From positions 1-15,961 of the forward strand of contig CANFLP010000039.1 of assembly GCA_947447835.1 (NCBI GenBank): DNA of 15,961 bases. Reading direction: 5' to 3'. The notes beneath the pieces were generated by a model. The model did not search any database. It saw only the letters and a program-made list of their open reading frames with translations, and was not told the DNA's origin. The translations under genes were made by a program, and so were the position numbers. Source of the DNA: Bacteroidota bacterium. GTDB taxonomy: Bacteria > Bacteroidota > Bacteroidia > Chitinophagales > Chitinophagaceae. Below, piece after piece: positions 7,073-13,776 of the stretch (positions within the stretch are counted from its first letter, which is position 1; every line of letters begins with the position of its first letter).

Positions 7073-8881
7073 ATGAATACTGATAAAAATACGGTCATTG
7101 GGTTTGTTTTATTAGCTGGTTTGTTTTTTAGCTATTTCTGGTATACGAATAAGCAACAAACCGAAATGCAAGCATATAAAAAGCATTTTGATGATTCGGT
7201 TGCAATGGTAAAAGCTACTGCCGAAAAAGAGGCTGCAGCAAAAAATCCAATTAAAGTAGATAGTGCTTCAGGTCAAGCAATTGCCGTTGATTCTGTTAAA
7301 GAGCAATTTTCTAGTTTAGAGAATGACTTAATTAAAGTTCAGTTTAGCAACAAAGGGGGTCAGGTAGTTGGCGTGACTTTAAAAAAATACAAGAATGCTC
7401 AAAAGGCATTAGTTCAATTAGGGGATAGTAGTACACTTAACTATCCAGTAAATATTGGCAATAATCAAACTGCACAAATTAATAAAGTAATATTCCCTTT
7501 TGTAAATGTATTACCTGGAAATAATGGTGTTCAAAAAATTGAATATGCATGGACTACACCATCGGGTAAAACTATTCATCATCAGTTTACTTTATATCCT
7601 AACAAATATAATATTGATTGGAATATACAATTAGATGGAGCCGATCAATTATTAACCAATGGACAAATTAATTTATTGTGGGATGTGCACTCTTATCAAC
7701 AAGAGCGTACTTCACAGTATGAGCGCCAAGTTTCCAATGTTTGTTTTTCTGAGGGAAATGAATTTGATTACATCTCTAGTAAAACTTCAAGAGCTTTTGA
7801 AAAACCAGTTCAGTGGGTGGGCTTAGTTCAACAATTTTTTAGCACAACCTTAGTTGCTAAAGACGGATTTGCTTCTGGTAAAGTAGACTGGCAAAGGAAG
7901 ACTGATTCTAGTAATGCATTGGCTACTATGCAATCTCAATTGCAAACCAAAGTAAGTGGTGCTGTTGTGAATATACCATTGACATTATTTTATGGCCCCA
8001 ACGATTTTCAAATATTAAAAACACAGGCTCCAGAGATGGAGAAAATGGTAAACTTAGGTAGAGACTTATATTCATTTGTACGTCCTATTAATAAGTTTAT
8101 AATAATGCCTGTATTTGATTTCTTTGCAGGTTTTGTATCTAATTACGGATGGGTTGTATTATTACTAACCATCTTTATTCGTTTAGTAACGTCGCCTTTA
8201 ACTTATTCTAGTTATTTGAGTAGTGCTAAGATGAAAGTATTAAAACCTGAGTTAGATGAGATTAAAAAGAAATTAGGTGATGATCAACAAGGCTTTGCTA
8301 TGGAGCAAATGAAATTGTTTAGAGAAGCTGGTGTAAACCCATTAGGTGGTTGTATTCCTGCTTTATTGCAGATTCCGATCTTCTTTGCATTATATAGCTT
8401 CTTTAACTCAAACATCTCCTTAAGAGGCCAATCTTTCTTATGGAGTCAGGATTTATCTAGCTATGATGTAATTGCTAAATTGCCATTTACTGTTCCAATG
8501 GGATTTGGAGATCATATTAGTTTATTTACTTTGACAGCCGTAATTACAAGTGTGTTTATTTCAGTTTACAATATGTCAATGACGCCAACACAGGACAATC
8601 CAGCATTGAAATACATGCCTTACATTTTCCCTGTAATGTTGTTGTTTATCTTTAATCGTTTGCCTTCGGCTTTAACTTGGTATTACACAGTTTCAAACGT
8701 TGTTACTTTATTGTTACAATTAGTGATTCAAAAATTCATCATCAATCATGATAAAATTTTAGCAGATATCGACGTGAAGCGTAAGACGCCAAAGAAAAAA
8801 AGTAATTGGCAAGGTAAGTATGAGCAAATGATGGATGCTCAAAAGAAAGTACAAGATTTAAAAGAGAAGCATAAAAAATAA
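7073..8881 (+). CDS. yidC: Membrane protein insertase YidC
   Basis: Inserts proteins into the inner membrane, alone or with SecYEG. I start it at the ATG at 7073 (602 residues, MNTDKNTVIGFVLL); the in-frame TTG six bases earlier is less likely. A first membrane segment lies at about residues 8-24. A large periplasmic beta-rich domain covers about 75-330 and is typical of Gram-negative YidC. The insertase core runs from about 335 to 560 with four or five membrane segments. Arg370 in FIRLVTSPL is the positive charge of the hydrophilic groove. The segment NPLGGCIPALLQIPIFFALY (422-441) is a family hallmark. The C-terminus (from about 567) is Lys-rich and likely binds ribosomes. It lies downstream of icmF, not beside rnpA/rpmH as in many bacteria. 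A 13-bp hairpin follows its stop. Confidence 0.97.
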   Translation: MNTDKNTVIGFVLLAGLFFSYFWYTNKQQTEMQAYKKHFDDSVAMVKATAEKEAAAKNPIKVDSASGQAIAVDSVKEQFSSLENDLIKVQFSNKGGQVVGVTLKKYKNAQKALVQLGDSSTLNYPVNIGNNQTAQINKVIFPFVNVLPGNNGVQKIEYAWTTPSGKTIHHQFTLYPNKYNIDWNIQLDGADQLLTNGQINLLWDVHSYQQERTSQYERQVSNVCFSEGNEFDYISSKTSRAFEKPVQWVGLVQQFFSTTLVAKDGFASGKVDWQRKTDSSNALATMQSQLQTKVSGAVVNIPLTLFYGPNDFQILKTQAPEMEKMVNLGRDLYSFVRPINKFIIMPVFDFFAGFVSNYGWVVLLLTIFIRLVTSPLTYSSYLSSAKMKVLKPELDEIKKKLGDDQQGFAMEQMKLFREAGVNPLGGCIPALLQIPIFFALYSFFNSNISLRGQSFLWSQDLSSYDVIAKLPFTVPMGFGDHISLFTLTAVITSVFISVYNMSMTPTQDNPALKYMPYIFPVMLLFIFNRLPSALTWYYTVSNVVTLLLQLVIQKFIINHDKILADIDVKRKTPKKKSNWQGKYEQMMDAQKKVQDLKEKHKK

Positions 8882-8889
8882 TTTTTGTC

Positions 8890-8920
8890 AAGAAAAGGCC
8901 CTTTCATAGGGTCTTTTCTT
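8890..8920 (+). terminator. Hairpin terminator after yidC
   Basis: 8890-8902 (AAGAAAAGGCCCT) pairs with 8908-8920 (AGGGTCTTTTCTT) around the loop TTCAT: 13 bp with one G-U pair. The 3' arm supplies a T-rich end (TCTTTTCTT) but no long U-run follows it. It lies 9 bases past the yidC stop and 13 bases before the next start codon, so it acts either as the yidC terminator or as a leader structure of the next gene. Confidence 0.7.
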
Positions 8921-8933
8921 ATCAATAGTATAC

Positions 8934-9545
8934 ATGACGCATCGCATTACCCCCCTAATAATTGGCTGCATTTTTTTTTCGTTTTTTTCTTTGAAAGCGC
9001 AAAGTAAAGTGATAGGAGAGTGTACGCTTCAATACGCTATTACACAGGTTGCAAAACTTGATACAATTGGTTCAAAATGGGTATATGTTAAAGGAGATGC
9101 TTGTAAAACTATTTTAACAACGCCTCAACTTATTCAAACCTTACTTTTTAATACACAGCAAACAACTGCGGTAATTACAAAAGATATTGGCTCTAGTCAT
9201 TTTTTACAAGAGGTTACTTATCCTCCAGCCACATTGCCAAACCTACTTTCTATGAAGGTGATCGTTTCAGATTCTATTGCCAAAATACTCGGTTATACTT
9301 GCAAGGGTGTTGAATTAAAATGGAGTGATGGGGTCATTTATCAAATTTGGTATACACCAGAAATTGCTACAACTGTGAATGCTTTTGAATTGGCTTTTAA
9401 AGAAGTACCTGGCTTGGTGTTATCTTATACTATCATTCCCGTTGCTGGCACTTCCATTCAATATCAAGCCACTAAAATTGATTTTAGTCCAATCCCATTG
9501 AGTCAGTTTAATATCAACAGAGATCAATATCAAAATATTGATTAA
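8934..9545 (+). CDS. Small secreted protein, GLPGLI-like
   Basis: 203 residues. The N-terminus is a signal peptide: a hydrophobic stretch at residues 6-20, then LKA-QS, with likely cleavage after Ala22. Cys12 lies inside the hydrophobic run, so it is not a convincing lipobox. The mature part has the pattern of GLPGLI-type Bacteroidota exported proteins: ILGYTCKGVELKW (residues 118-130), a WYTPEI stretch (139-144), then KEVPGLVLSY (156-165) where the family name motif GLPGLI lies. Family assignment rests on this pattern alone. The biochemical role of the family is unknown to me. The start codon is only 13 bases after a strong hairpin and no exact promoter is visible; TAATTTTTG at 8879-8887 is near consensus. 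The signal-peptide codons contain runs of six C, nine T and seven T. It converges on the next small gene. Confidence 0.75.
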   Translation: MTHRITPLIIGCIFFSFFSLKAQSKVIGECTLQYAITQVAKLDTIGSKWVYVKGDACKTILTTPQLIQTLLFNTQQTTAVITKDIGSSHFLQEVTYPPATLPNLLSMKVIVSDSIAKILGYTCKGVELKWSDGVIYQIWYTPEIATTVNAFELAFKEVPGLVLSYTIIPVAGTSIQYQATKIDFSPIPLSQFNINRDQYQNID

Positions 9546-9578
9546 AAAAAGAGTACTGTAAAAAGAGGTAATTGAAAA

Positions 9579-9920
9579 TTACTGAGCAGAAGGTGTCTTG
9601 AATTTAGACAAGATCACTTTATAACGATATGGGATTACATAAGAAATATTTCCCTTGTTATATTTTAAATAATTTGCATTGACATTAGAAACACTGCTTG
9701 AGTTTGTATTTGCAAATCCTTTGAATTCTAGACTAAATTTTAAAGTTGAAAAACTTGCAGTTTTATGTGATAAAGAACTCAAGTTTTTTAATGAATATTT
9801 TTCAGCAACTTTTTTAGATTCAACGCTTCCTGTAACAATCAAACTTGCATATGACTTTGCAGACACTAACAAAAGGCAAGTGGCAAAAGCAGATAATAAT
9901 ATGTTTTTTAAAGGACGCAT
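9579..9920 (-). CDS. Small secreted protein of unknown function
   Basis: 113 residues, not recognised. The N-terminus is a clear signal peptide (MRPLKN, then a hydrophobic stretch at 7-20, with likely cleavage after the Ala25 of SYA). The mature part, about 88 residues, is rich in Ser, Lys and Asn, has no Cys and ends basic. There is no other methionine, so the start is fixed at 9920. The minus-strand reading is preferred over an overlapping 97-residue plus-strand frame because it has a signal peptide and a promoter matching both Bacteroidota boxes directly upstream. That promoter puts the transcript start within a few bases of the ATG, so the mRNA would be almost leaderless. The 33 bases between its stop and that of the convergent upstream gene hold no strong terminator. 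Confidence 0.65.
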   Translation of the reverse strand: MRPLKNILLSAFATCLLLVSAKSYASLIVTGSVESKKVAEKYSLKNLSSLSHKTASFSTLKFSLEFKGFANTNSSSVSNVNANYLKYNKGNISYVIPYRYKVILSKFKTPSAQ

Positions 9921-9928
9921 GATTGTTA

Positions 9929-9958
9929 CAAAGATATCGGTTTATTGGGTGTTTCAAA
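9929..9958 (-). promoter_or_regulatory. Promoter of the small secreted protein gene
   Basis: On the minus strand, TTTG (9958-9955), an 18-base spacer and TATCTTTG (9936-9929) match both boxes of the Bacteroidota promoter. The start of transcription, usually 5-7 bases past the -7 box, would fall at about 9922-9924, only 2-4 bases before the ATG at 9920. Confidence 0.7.
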
Positions 9959-10002
9959 AACTTTTATTCTAACTATCCTAATCATAATTGTGAACAACAA
10001 AA

Positions 10003-10025
10003 TATGGCCAATTTAACTGACCATA
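10003..10025. repeat. Imperfect inverted repeat upstream of the TPR gene
   Basis: TATGGCCA at 10003-10010 and TGACCATA at 10018-10025 are inverted copies with one mismatch, separated by ATTTAAC. It sits in the 190-base gene-free stretch between the two divergent genes. It may be an operator or chance. No exact TAnnTTTG lies between it and the TPR start; TTATTTTG at 10053-10060 is one base off. Confidence 0.3.
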
Positions 10026-10111
10026 GTATATTTAAGTAGAAGCTGTATTTGATTATTTTGACAACATACTGAAAATCAGCGACTTAATTATTGATTACAA
10101 ATATTTTAACT

Positions 10112-11533
10112 ATGTTTGATCGTCAAAAGGAGGAAGATGGAGGAGATATCAAGGAACTTTTGCTTCGTTATCAAAATTTGAAGCAGGGGAGGGCGAATGC
10201 CTATATCGAAGAGGACGATTTTGAACGTATTATTGCCCATTTAGATGAGCAGGACGAAATAGGAGAAGCTATACAAGCCGCTGATCTTGCGTTGGATCAA
10301 TACCCTTTTTCGGCTTTGTTAATGATTAAAAAGGCCGATCTACTCCTAGCAACCAGAAAATACAAAGAGGCTTTACAATTATTAGATACTGCTGCATTAT
10401 ATGATCATAAGGACATGAATTTGTTTATTTTAAAAACAGATGCATATCTAGCCTTGGATAAACCAGAGGAGGCAATTGTATTATTACAAGAAGCCTTGCA
10501 TTTGTTTGAAGGGGTTGAACGTACCGAAGTATTGTTTGAGTTAGCCGATGTGTATGATGATCATGAAGCTTTTGATAAAGTTTTTGATTGTTTACAGTTG
10601 GTATTAGAGGATGACCCAATGAATGAAGAAGCGCTGTATAAAATTTGCTTCTGGACCGATTTTACAGGAAGGAACGAAGAAAGTATACGATTGCATCAAC
10701 GTATCATTGATGAGCAACCTTATAATGCTTTGGCATGGTTTAATTTGGCTGCTGCTTATCAGGGTTTAAAATTGCATGAAAAAGCAATTGATGCCTATCA
10801 ATATGCGATTGTGATAGACGAGAAATTTGATTATGCGTATCGCAATATGGGTGATGCATATTTACGTATCCGTAAATATAAAGAAGCAATTGAAGCGTTG
10901 GAAAAGGTATTAGAATTATCACGTCCTGAAGATGTGATTTATGAAGCTATTGGTCATTGTTATCATCGAATGAAAAATTTTGCACAAGCCAGGTTTCATT
11001 ATAAAAAAGCTGTTCACCTAAACCCAGATGACAGTAGATTGTATCAAAAAATTGCTGCTACTTATATGCAGGAGGGGCAATGGGAACAAGCTATTAAGCA
11101 GTTGGAGCATGCCATGAGAATTCATAAGCACATTAATGAATATTATATTTTAATAGGAGAGTGTTACATGAATTTGGAACAATTTAAAGAGGCTGCAATT
11201 TATTTTGGAACGGTAGTAAAAAACAAGCCAAAGCAAATTGCAGGCTGGGAATATTTAATCAAATGTTTAGTTGCAAATCAACAATTGGACGCGGCCTTGG
11301 AACAAACAGAAATTGCCTATTTGTCTACACAAGGCAAAGTAATATTTATATTCTACCGCAGTGCAGTTTTGTATATGATGGGCAAGACATCCGAAGGCTA
11401 TTTGCAATTAGAAATGGCATTGTCAAAATCTTCGAAATTACTTAAGAAACTCATTAAGTTTTATCCTGAAATGATGCAGGATACTAAAGTGGCGGAGTTA
11501 ATTGGACAATATAAGAAGGGTAAAATATCTTAA
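10112..11533 (+). CDS. Tetratricopeptide repeat protein
   Basis: 473 residues from the ATG at 10112 (MFDRQKEEDGG); a TTG 21 bases upstream in the same frame is a less likely start. There is no signal peptide or membrane segment, so it is probably cytoplasmic. The N-terminus (1-60) is acidic. The remainder is a nearly continuous array of about ten or more 34-residue TPR helix pairs. Good units include those around ALAWFNLAAAYQGLKLHEKA, FDYAYRNMGDAYLRIRKYKE and DVIYEAIGHCYHRMKNFAQA, which keep the W/L-G-Y-A pattern. Such arrays bind proteins or peptides. No enzymatic domain is attached. It is 41 bases upstream of the phosphosulfolactate synthase gene, but an intervening -7 element suggests separate transcription. 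The specific role is unknown. Confidence 0.85.
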   Translation: MFDRQKEEDGGDIKELLLRYQNLKQGRANAYIEEDDFERIIAHLDEQDEIGEAIQAADLALDQYPFSALLMIKKADLLLATRKYKEALQLLDTAALYDHKDMNLFILKTDAYLALDKPEEAIVLLQEALHLFEGVERTEVLFELADVYDDHEAFDKVFDCLQLVLEDDPMNEEALYKICFWTDFTGRNEESIRLHQRIIDEQPYNALAWFNLAAAYQGLKLHEKAIDAYQYAIVIDEKFDYAYRNMGDAYLRIRKYKEAIEALEKVLELSRPEDVIYEAIGHCYHRMKNFAQARFHYKKAVHLNPDDSRLYQKIAATYMQEGQWEQAIKQLEHAMRIHKHINEYYILIGECYMNLEQFKEAAIYFGTVVKNKPKQIAGWEYLIKCLVANQQLDAALEQTEIAYLSTQGKVIFIFYRSAVLYMMGKTSEGYLQLEMALSKSSKLLKKLIKFYPEMMQDTKVAELIGQYKKGKIS

Positions 11534-11544
11534 GCAATTTGAGT

Positions 11545-11552
11545 TACCTTTG
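11545..11552 (+). promoter_or_regulatory. Candidate -7 element for phosphosulfolactate synthase-aroE
   Basis: TACCTTTG matches TAnnTTTG exactly and is the same octamer as before yidC and rpsL. The expected -33 site falls in the 3' end of the TPR gene and shows no TTTG. Transcription would start near 11558, giving a leader of about 17 bases. Confidence 0.55.
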
Positions 11553-11574
11553 AACGATATATAAGTGACTACCT

Positions 11575-12339
11575 ATGATGAATTTTAATTTGACACAGAT
11601 ACCAGAAAGAACAAGTAAACCACGCGCTCATGGTTTAACAATGGTAATGGATAAGGGATTAAGCTTTGGAGAAGCAGAAAATTTTATTAGTATTTCAGGT
11701 GGACATACCGACGTTGTAAAATTGGGATTTGGTACATCGGCGGTTACTCCCAATTTGCGCCAAAAGATTGAGTTATACCAATCCCATGGCATACCCGTAT
11801 ATTTTGGTGGCACCTTGTTTGAGGCATTTGTAATACGTAATCAGTTTGACGATTATATTGCTATGTGTAAAGATTATAAAATTGATTTAATTGAAGTAAG
11901 TGATGGTTCTATCGAAATTCCACATGCCGAGAAATGTGGTTATATTGAAAAAATTGCCAAAATTTCAAAAGTTATAAGTGAGGTTGGTAGTAAGGATGCA
12001 GCACATATTATTCCTCCTTATAAATGGATTGAATTAATGACTGCAGAATTAAGTGCAGGATCGGAATATGTAATTGCAGAAGCTCGTGAGGCTGGTAACG
12101 TAGGTATTTATAGGGGTAGTGGTGAAGTACGTGAAGGTTTGGTGCAAGAAATTTTAACAAAAATTCCTGCAGAGAAAATTTTGTGGGAAGCCCCGCAAAA
12201 AGCACAACAATTATATTTCCTTGAACTAATTGGATGTAATGTAAACCTAGGTAATATTGCTCCAACTGAAGTAATTCCATTAGAAGCTATGCGTATTGGA
12301 TTAAGAGGAGATACATTTAATTTATACTTAAATAAATAA
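11575..12339 (+). CDS. comA: Phosphosulfolactate synthase, ComA family
   Basis: A TIM-barrel enzyme of the ComA family, which adds sulfite to phosphoenolpyruvate to give (2R)-phospho-3-sulfolactate, known from methanogen coenzyme M synthesis and from sulfolactate formation in some Bacillus. It has 254 residues, the normal length. Family motifs run in order: KPRAHGLTMVMDKGLS (15-30), KLGFGTS (49-55), FGGTLFE (77-83), EVSDGSIEIPHAEK (107-120), EVGSKD (136-141), EAREAGNVGIYRGSGE (169-184), WEAPQKAQQ (204-212), NLGNI (224-228) and GLRGDT (242-247). Two ATGs lie in tandem at 11575 and 11578; either could start it. The stop is 2 bases before the TTG start of aroE, so the two are probably translationally coupled. 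The downstream phosphatase and dehydrogenase of coenzyme M synthesis are not in the window. Sulfolactate, or cysteate for sulfonolipids, is a plausible end product but unproven. Confidence 0.88.
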   Translation: MMNFNLTQIPERTSKPRAHGLTMVMDKGLSFGEAENFISISGGHTDVVKLGFGTSAVTPNLRQKIELYQSHGIPVYFGGTLFEAFVIRNQFDDYIAMCKDYKIDLIEVSDGSIEIPHAEKCGYIEKIAKISKVISEVGSKDAAHIIPPYKWIELMTAELSAGSEYVIAEAREAGNVGIYRGSGEVREGLVQEILTKIPAEKILWEAPQKAQQLYFLELIGCNVNLGNIAPTEVIPLEAMRIGLRGDTFNLYLNK

Positions 12340-12341
12340 AC

Positions 12342-13091
12342 TTGCGTCATCTTGGTCTCATAGGATATCCTTTATCACATTCCTTTTCACAAGGTTATTT
12401 TAAAGATAAATTTCAAAAGGAAAATATATTGGATGCGCAGTATGCAAACTACCCAATACCTAGTATGGGTGATTTTGCAGCATTATGGGAAACAGATCCA
12501 AGTTTAATAGGATTGAACGTTACCATCCCTTATAAAAAAGAAGTGATTCCATTTTTACAACATCCATCTTCGGTTGTGAAATTGATACATGCTTGTAATT
12601 GCATTCGTAAATTCAACAATGAATTGTATGGATATAATACAGATGTAATTGGTTTTGAAAATTCATTAATTCCATTTCTTAAACTACACCACACACATGC
12701 ATTGATTCTAGGTACAGGTGGCGCAGCTGCTGCAGTGGAGTGGGTTATGAAAAAAAGGGGGATTAAATATCAGTTTGTTTCTAGATCCAGTGGGGCTAAT
12801 AGTATCGGATATGATCAACTTACAAAGGAAGTTGTTGGAGCGCATACACTCATCATTAATACTAGCCCTGTAGGTATGTATCCTAACGTAAATGAAGCGC
12901 CCCCTATTCCTTATGAGGCTATTACTTCAAAACACCATTTATTTGATTTAATTTATAATCCTGCTGAAACTTTGTTTTTGACTCATGGTGCTAAGCAAGG
13001 TGCAACAATCCAAAATGGTTTAGAGATGTTGCATATTCAAGCAGCCGAAAGTTGGAAAATTTGGAATGCAACAACACCAATCATTCAATAG
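12342..13091 (+). CDS. aroE: Shikimate dehydrogenase, TTG start
   Basis: NADPH-dependent reduction of 3-dehydroshikimate to shikimate in aromatic amino acid synthesis; 249 residues, slightly short for the family (about 260-280). SHSFS (12-16) binds shikimate; Lys65 in NVTIPYKKEV and Asp101 in YNTDVIGF are the catalytic pair; GTGGAAAAV (124-132) is the dinucleotide-binding loop; NTSPVGMYP (173-181) and DLIYNPAET (202-210) are further signatures. The start is TTG at 12342: an in-frame stop at 12333-12335 leaves no ATG upstream, and TTG gives MRHLGLIGYPLSHS, the usual family beginning. It starts 2 bases after the phosphosulfolactate synthase stop, which suggests termination-reinitiation coupling. 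Its TAG directly abuts the TAG of the convergent rdgB gene, with no terminator between. Confidence 0.95.
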   Translation: MRHLGLIGYPLSHSFSQGYFKDKFQKENILDAQYANYPIPSMGDFAALWETDPSLIGLNVTIPYKKEVIPFLQHPSSVVKLIHACNCIRKFNNELYGYNTDVIGFENSLIPFLKLHHTHALILGTGGAAAAVEWVMKKRGIKYQFVSRSSGANSIGYDQLTKEVVGAHTLIINTSPVGMYPNVNEAPPIPYEAITSKHHLFDLIYNPAETLFLTHGAKQGATIQNGLEMLHIQAAESWKIWNATTPIIQ

Positions 13092-13685
13092 CTATTTAGA
13101 CCTTAAAAATTCAAATAGTTGGGTAACCGCTTTTTGACGGTGACTGTATTTGTTTTTTTCTTCCATCGTCATTTGCGCAAAGCTTTTTGTAGCGCCTTCT
13201 GGAATAAAAATGGGATCGTATCCAAAGCCTTTCTCTCCATGCATTTCAGTAGCGATATGTCCTTTACAGATACCTTCAAAATAGTAAGTCTGTATGCCAT
13301 CTTGATCATTCCCCCATATTAAACAAATTACAGTTCTAAATTGAGCATTTCTGTTATTATGATCAGCAAGACAATTTAATACTTTATCAATATTTGCTTG
13401 AAAGTCGCGACCTTCTCCTGCATATCTTGCACTCTTTACACCTGGTGCACCTTGCAATGATTCTATTTCCAATCCAGTATCTTCACTAAAACAATTTTGA
13501 TTTGTCAAGTTAAAAATAGTGTTTGCTTTCTCTGCGGCATTCTCTTGTAAAGTCTCATGTGGTTCAGGAATATCAATATCAATGCCTGCTTCTTTTAACG
13601 CAATGATGCTAAAATCGCTCCCCACTAAGGATTGGATCTCGTTAACTTTATTTTGGTTATTGGTTGCAAAAATTAAGGTGTGCAT
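13092..13685 (-). CDS. rdgB: Non-canonical purine NTP pyrophosphatase (RdgB/HAM1)
   Basis: Hydrolyses XTP, ITP and dITP to monophosphates, keeping deaminated purines out of DNA and RNA; 197 residues, the same length as E. coli RdgB. ATNNQNKVNEI (7-17) is the N-terminal substrate loop. SEDTGLEI (67-74) carries Asp69, the catalytic base position. GAPGVKSARYAGE (79-91) and GEKGFGYDPIF (150-160) are family signatures. SHRQKA (181-186) is the C-terminal base-binding SHR motif. The ATG at 13685 gives the canonical MHTLIFATNN. The last codon abuts the aroE stop on the other strand, so 3' ends must overlap if transcripts run past their stops. The upstream gene on the same strand ends 91 bases away, in AT-rich DNA without a clear promoter. 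Confidence 0.96.
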   Translation of the reverse strand: MHTLIFATNNQNKVNEIQSLVGSDFSIIALKEAGIDIDIPEPHETLQENAAEKANTIFNLTNQNCFSEDTGLEIESLQGAPGVKSARYAGEGRDFQANIDKVLNCLADHNNRNAQFRTVICLIWGNDQDGIQTYYFEGICKGHIATEMHGEKGFGYDPIFIPEGATKSFAQMTMEEKNKYSHRQKAVTQLFEFLRSK

Positions 13686-13776
13686 TGCAAAATATATTGA
13701 TTATGATTTGAAAATGATGAATTATTAAACGATAATAATAAGTAAATAAAAGAATGCTTACATTATAATTAAGCAA

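Noticed and set aside
9679..9972. 97-residue plus-strand frame overlapping the small secreted protein gene
   Set aside because: No signal peptide, domain or promoter; the opposite strand has a clean signal peptide and a two-box promoter.
10091..10111. TTG start giving seven extra residues to the TPR protein
   Set aside because: The extra residues show no family pattern, and an ATG with the acidic TPR N-terminus follows at 10112.
10111..10118. TATGTTTG as a -7 promoter element
   Set aside because: It overlaps the TPR start codon, so any transcript would begin inside the gene; no TTTG lies at the right distance upstream.
12108..12350. Minus-strand frames under the phosphosulfolactate synthase and aroE genes
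   Set aside because: They are shadows of strongly conserved plus-strand genes and show no motif or start signal.
13686..13776. Small gene or RNA between rdgB and the psi-like gene
   Set aside because: AT-rich 91 bases with no frame of useful length, no stable hairpin and no exact promoter match.
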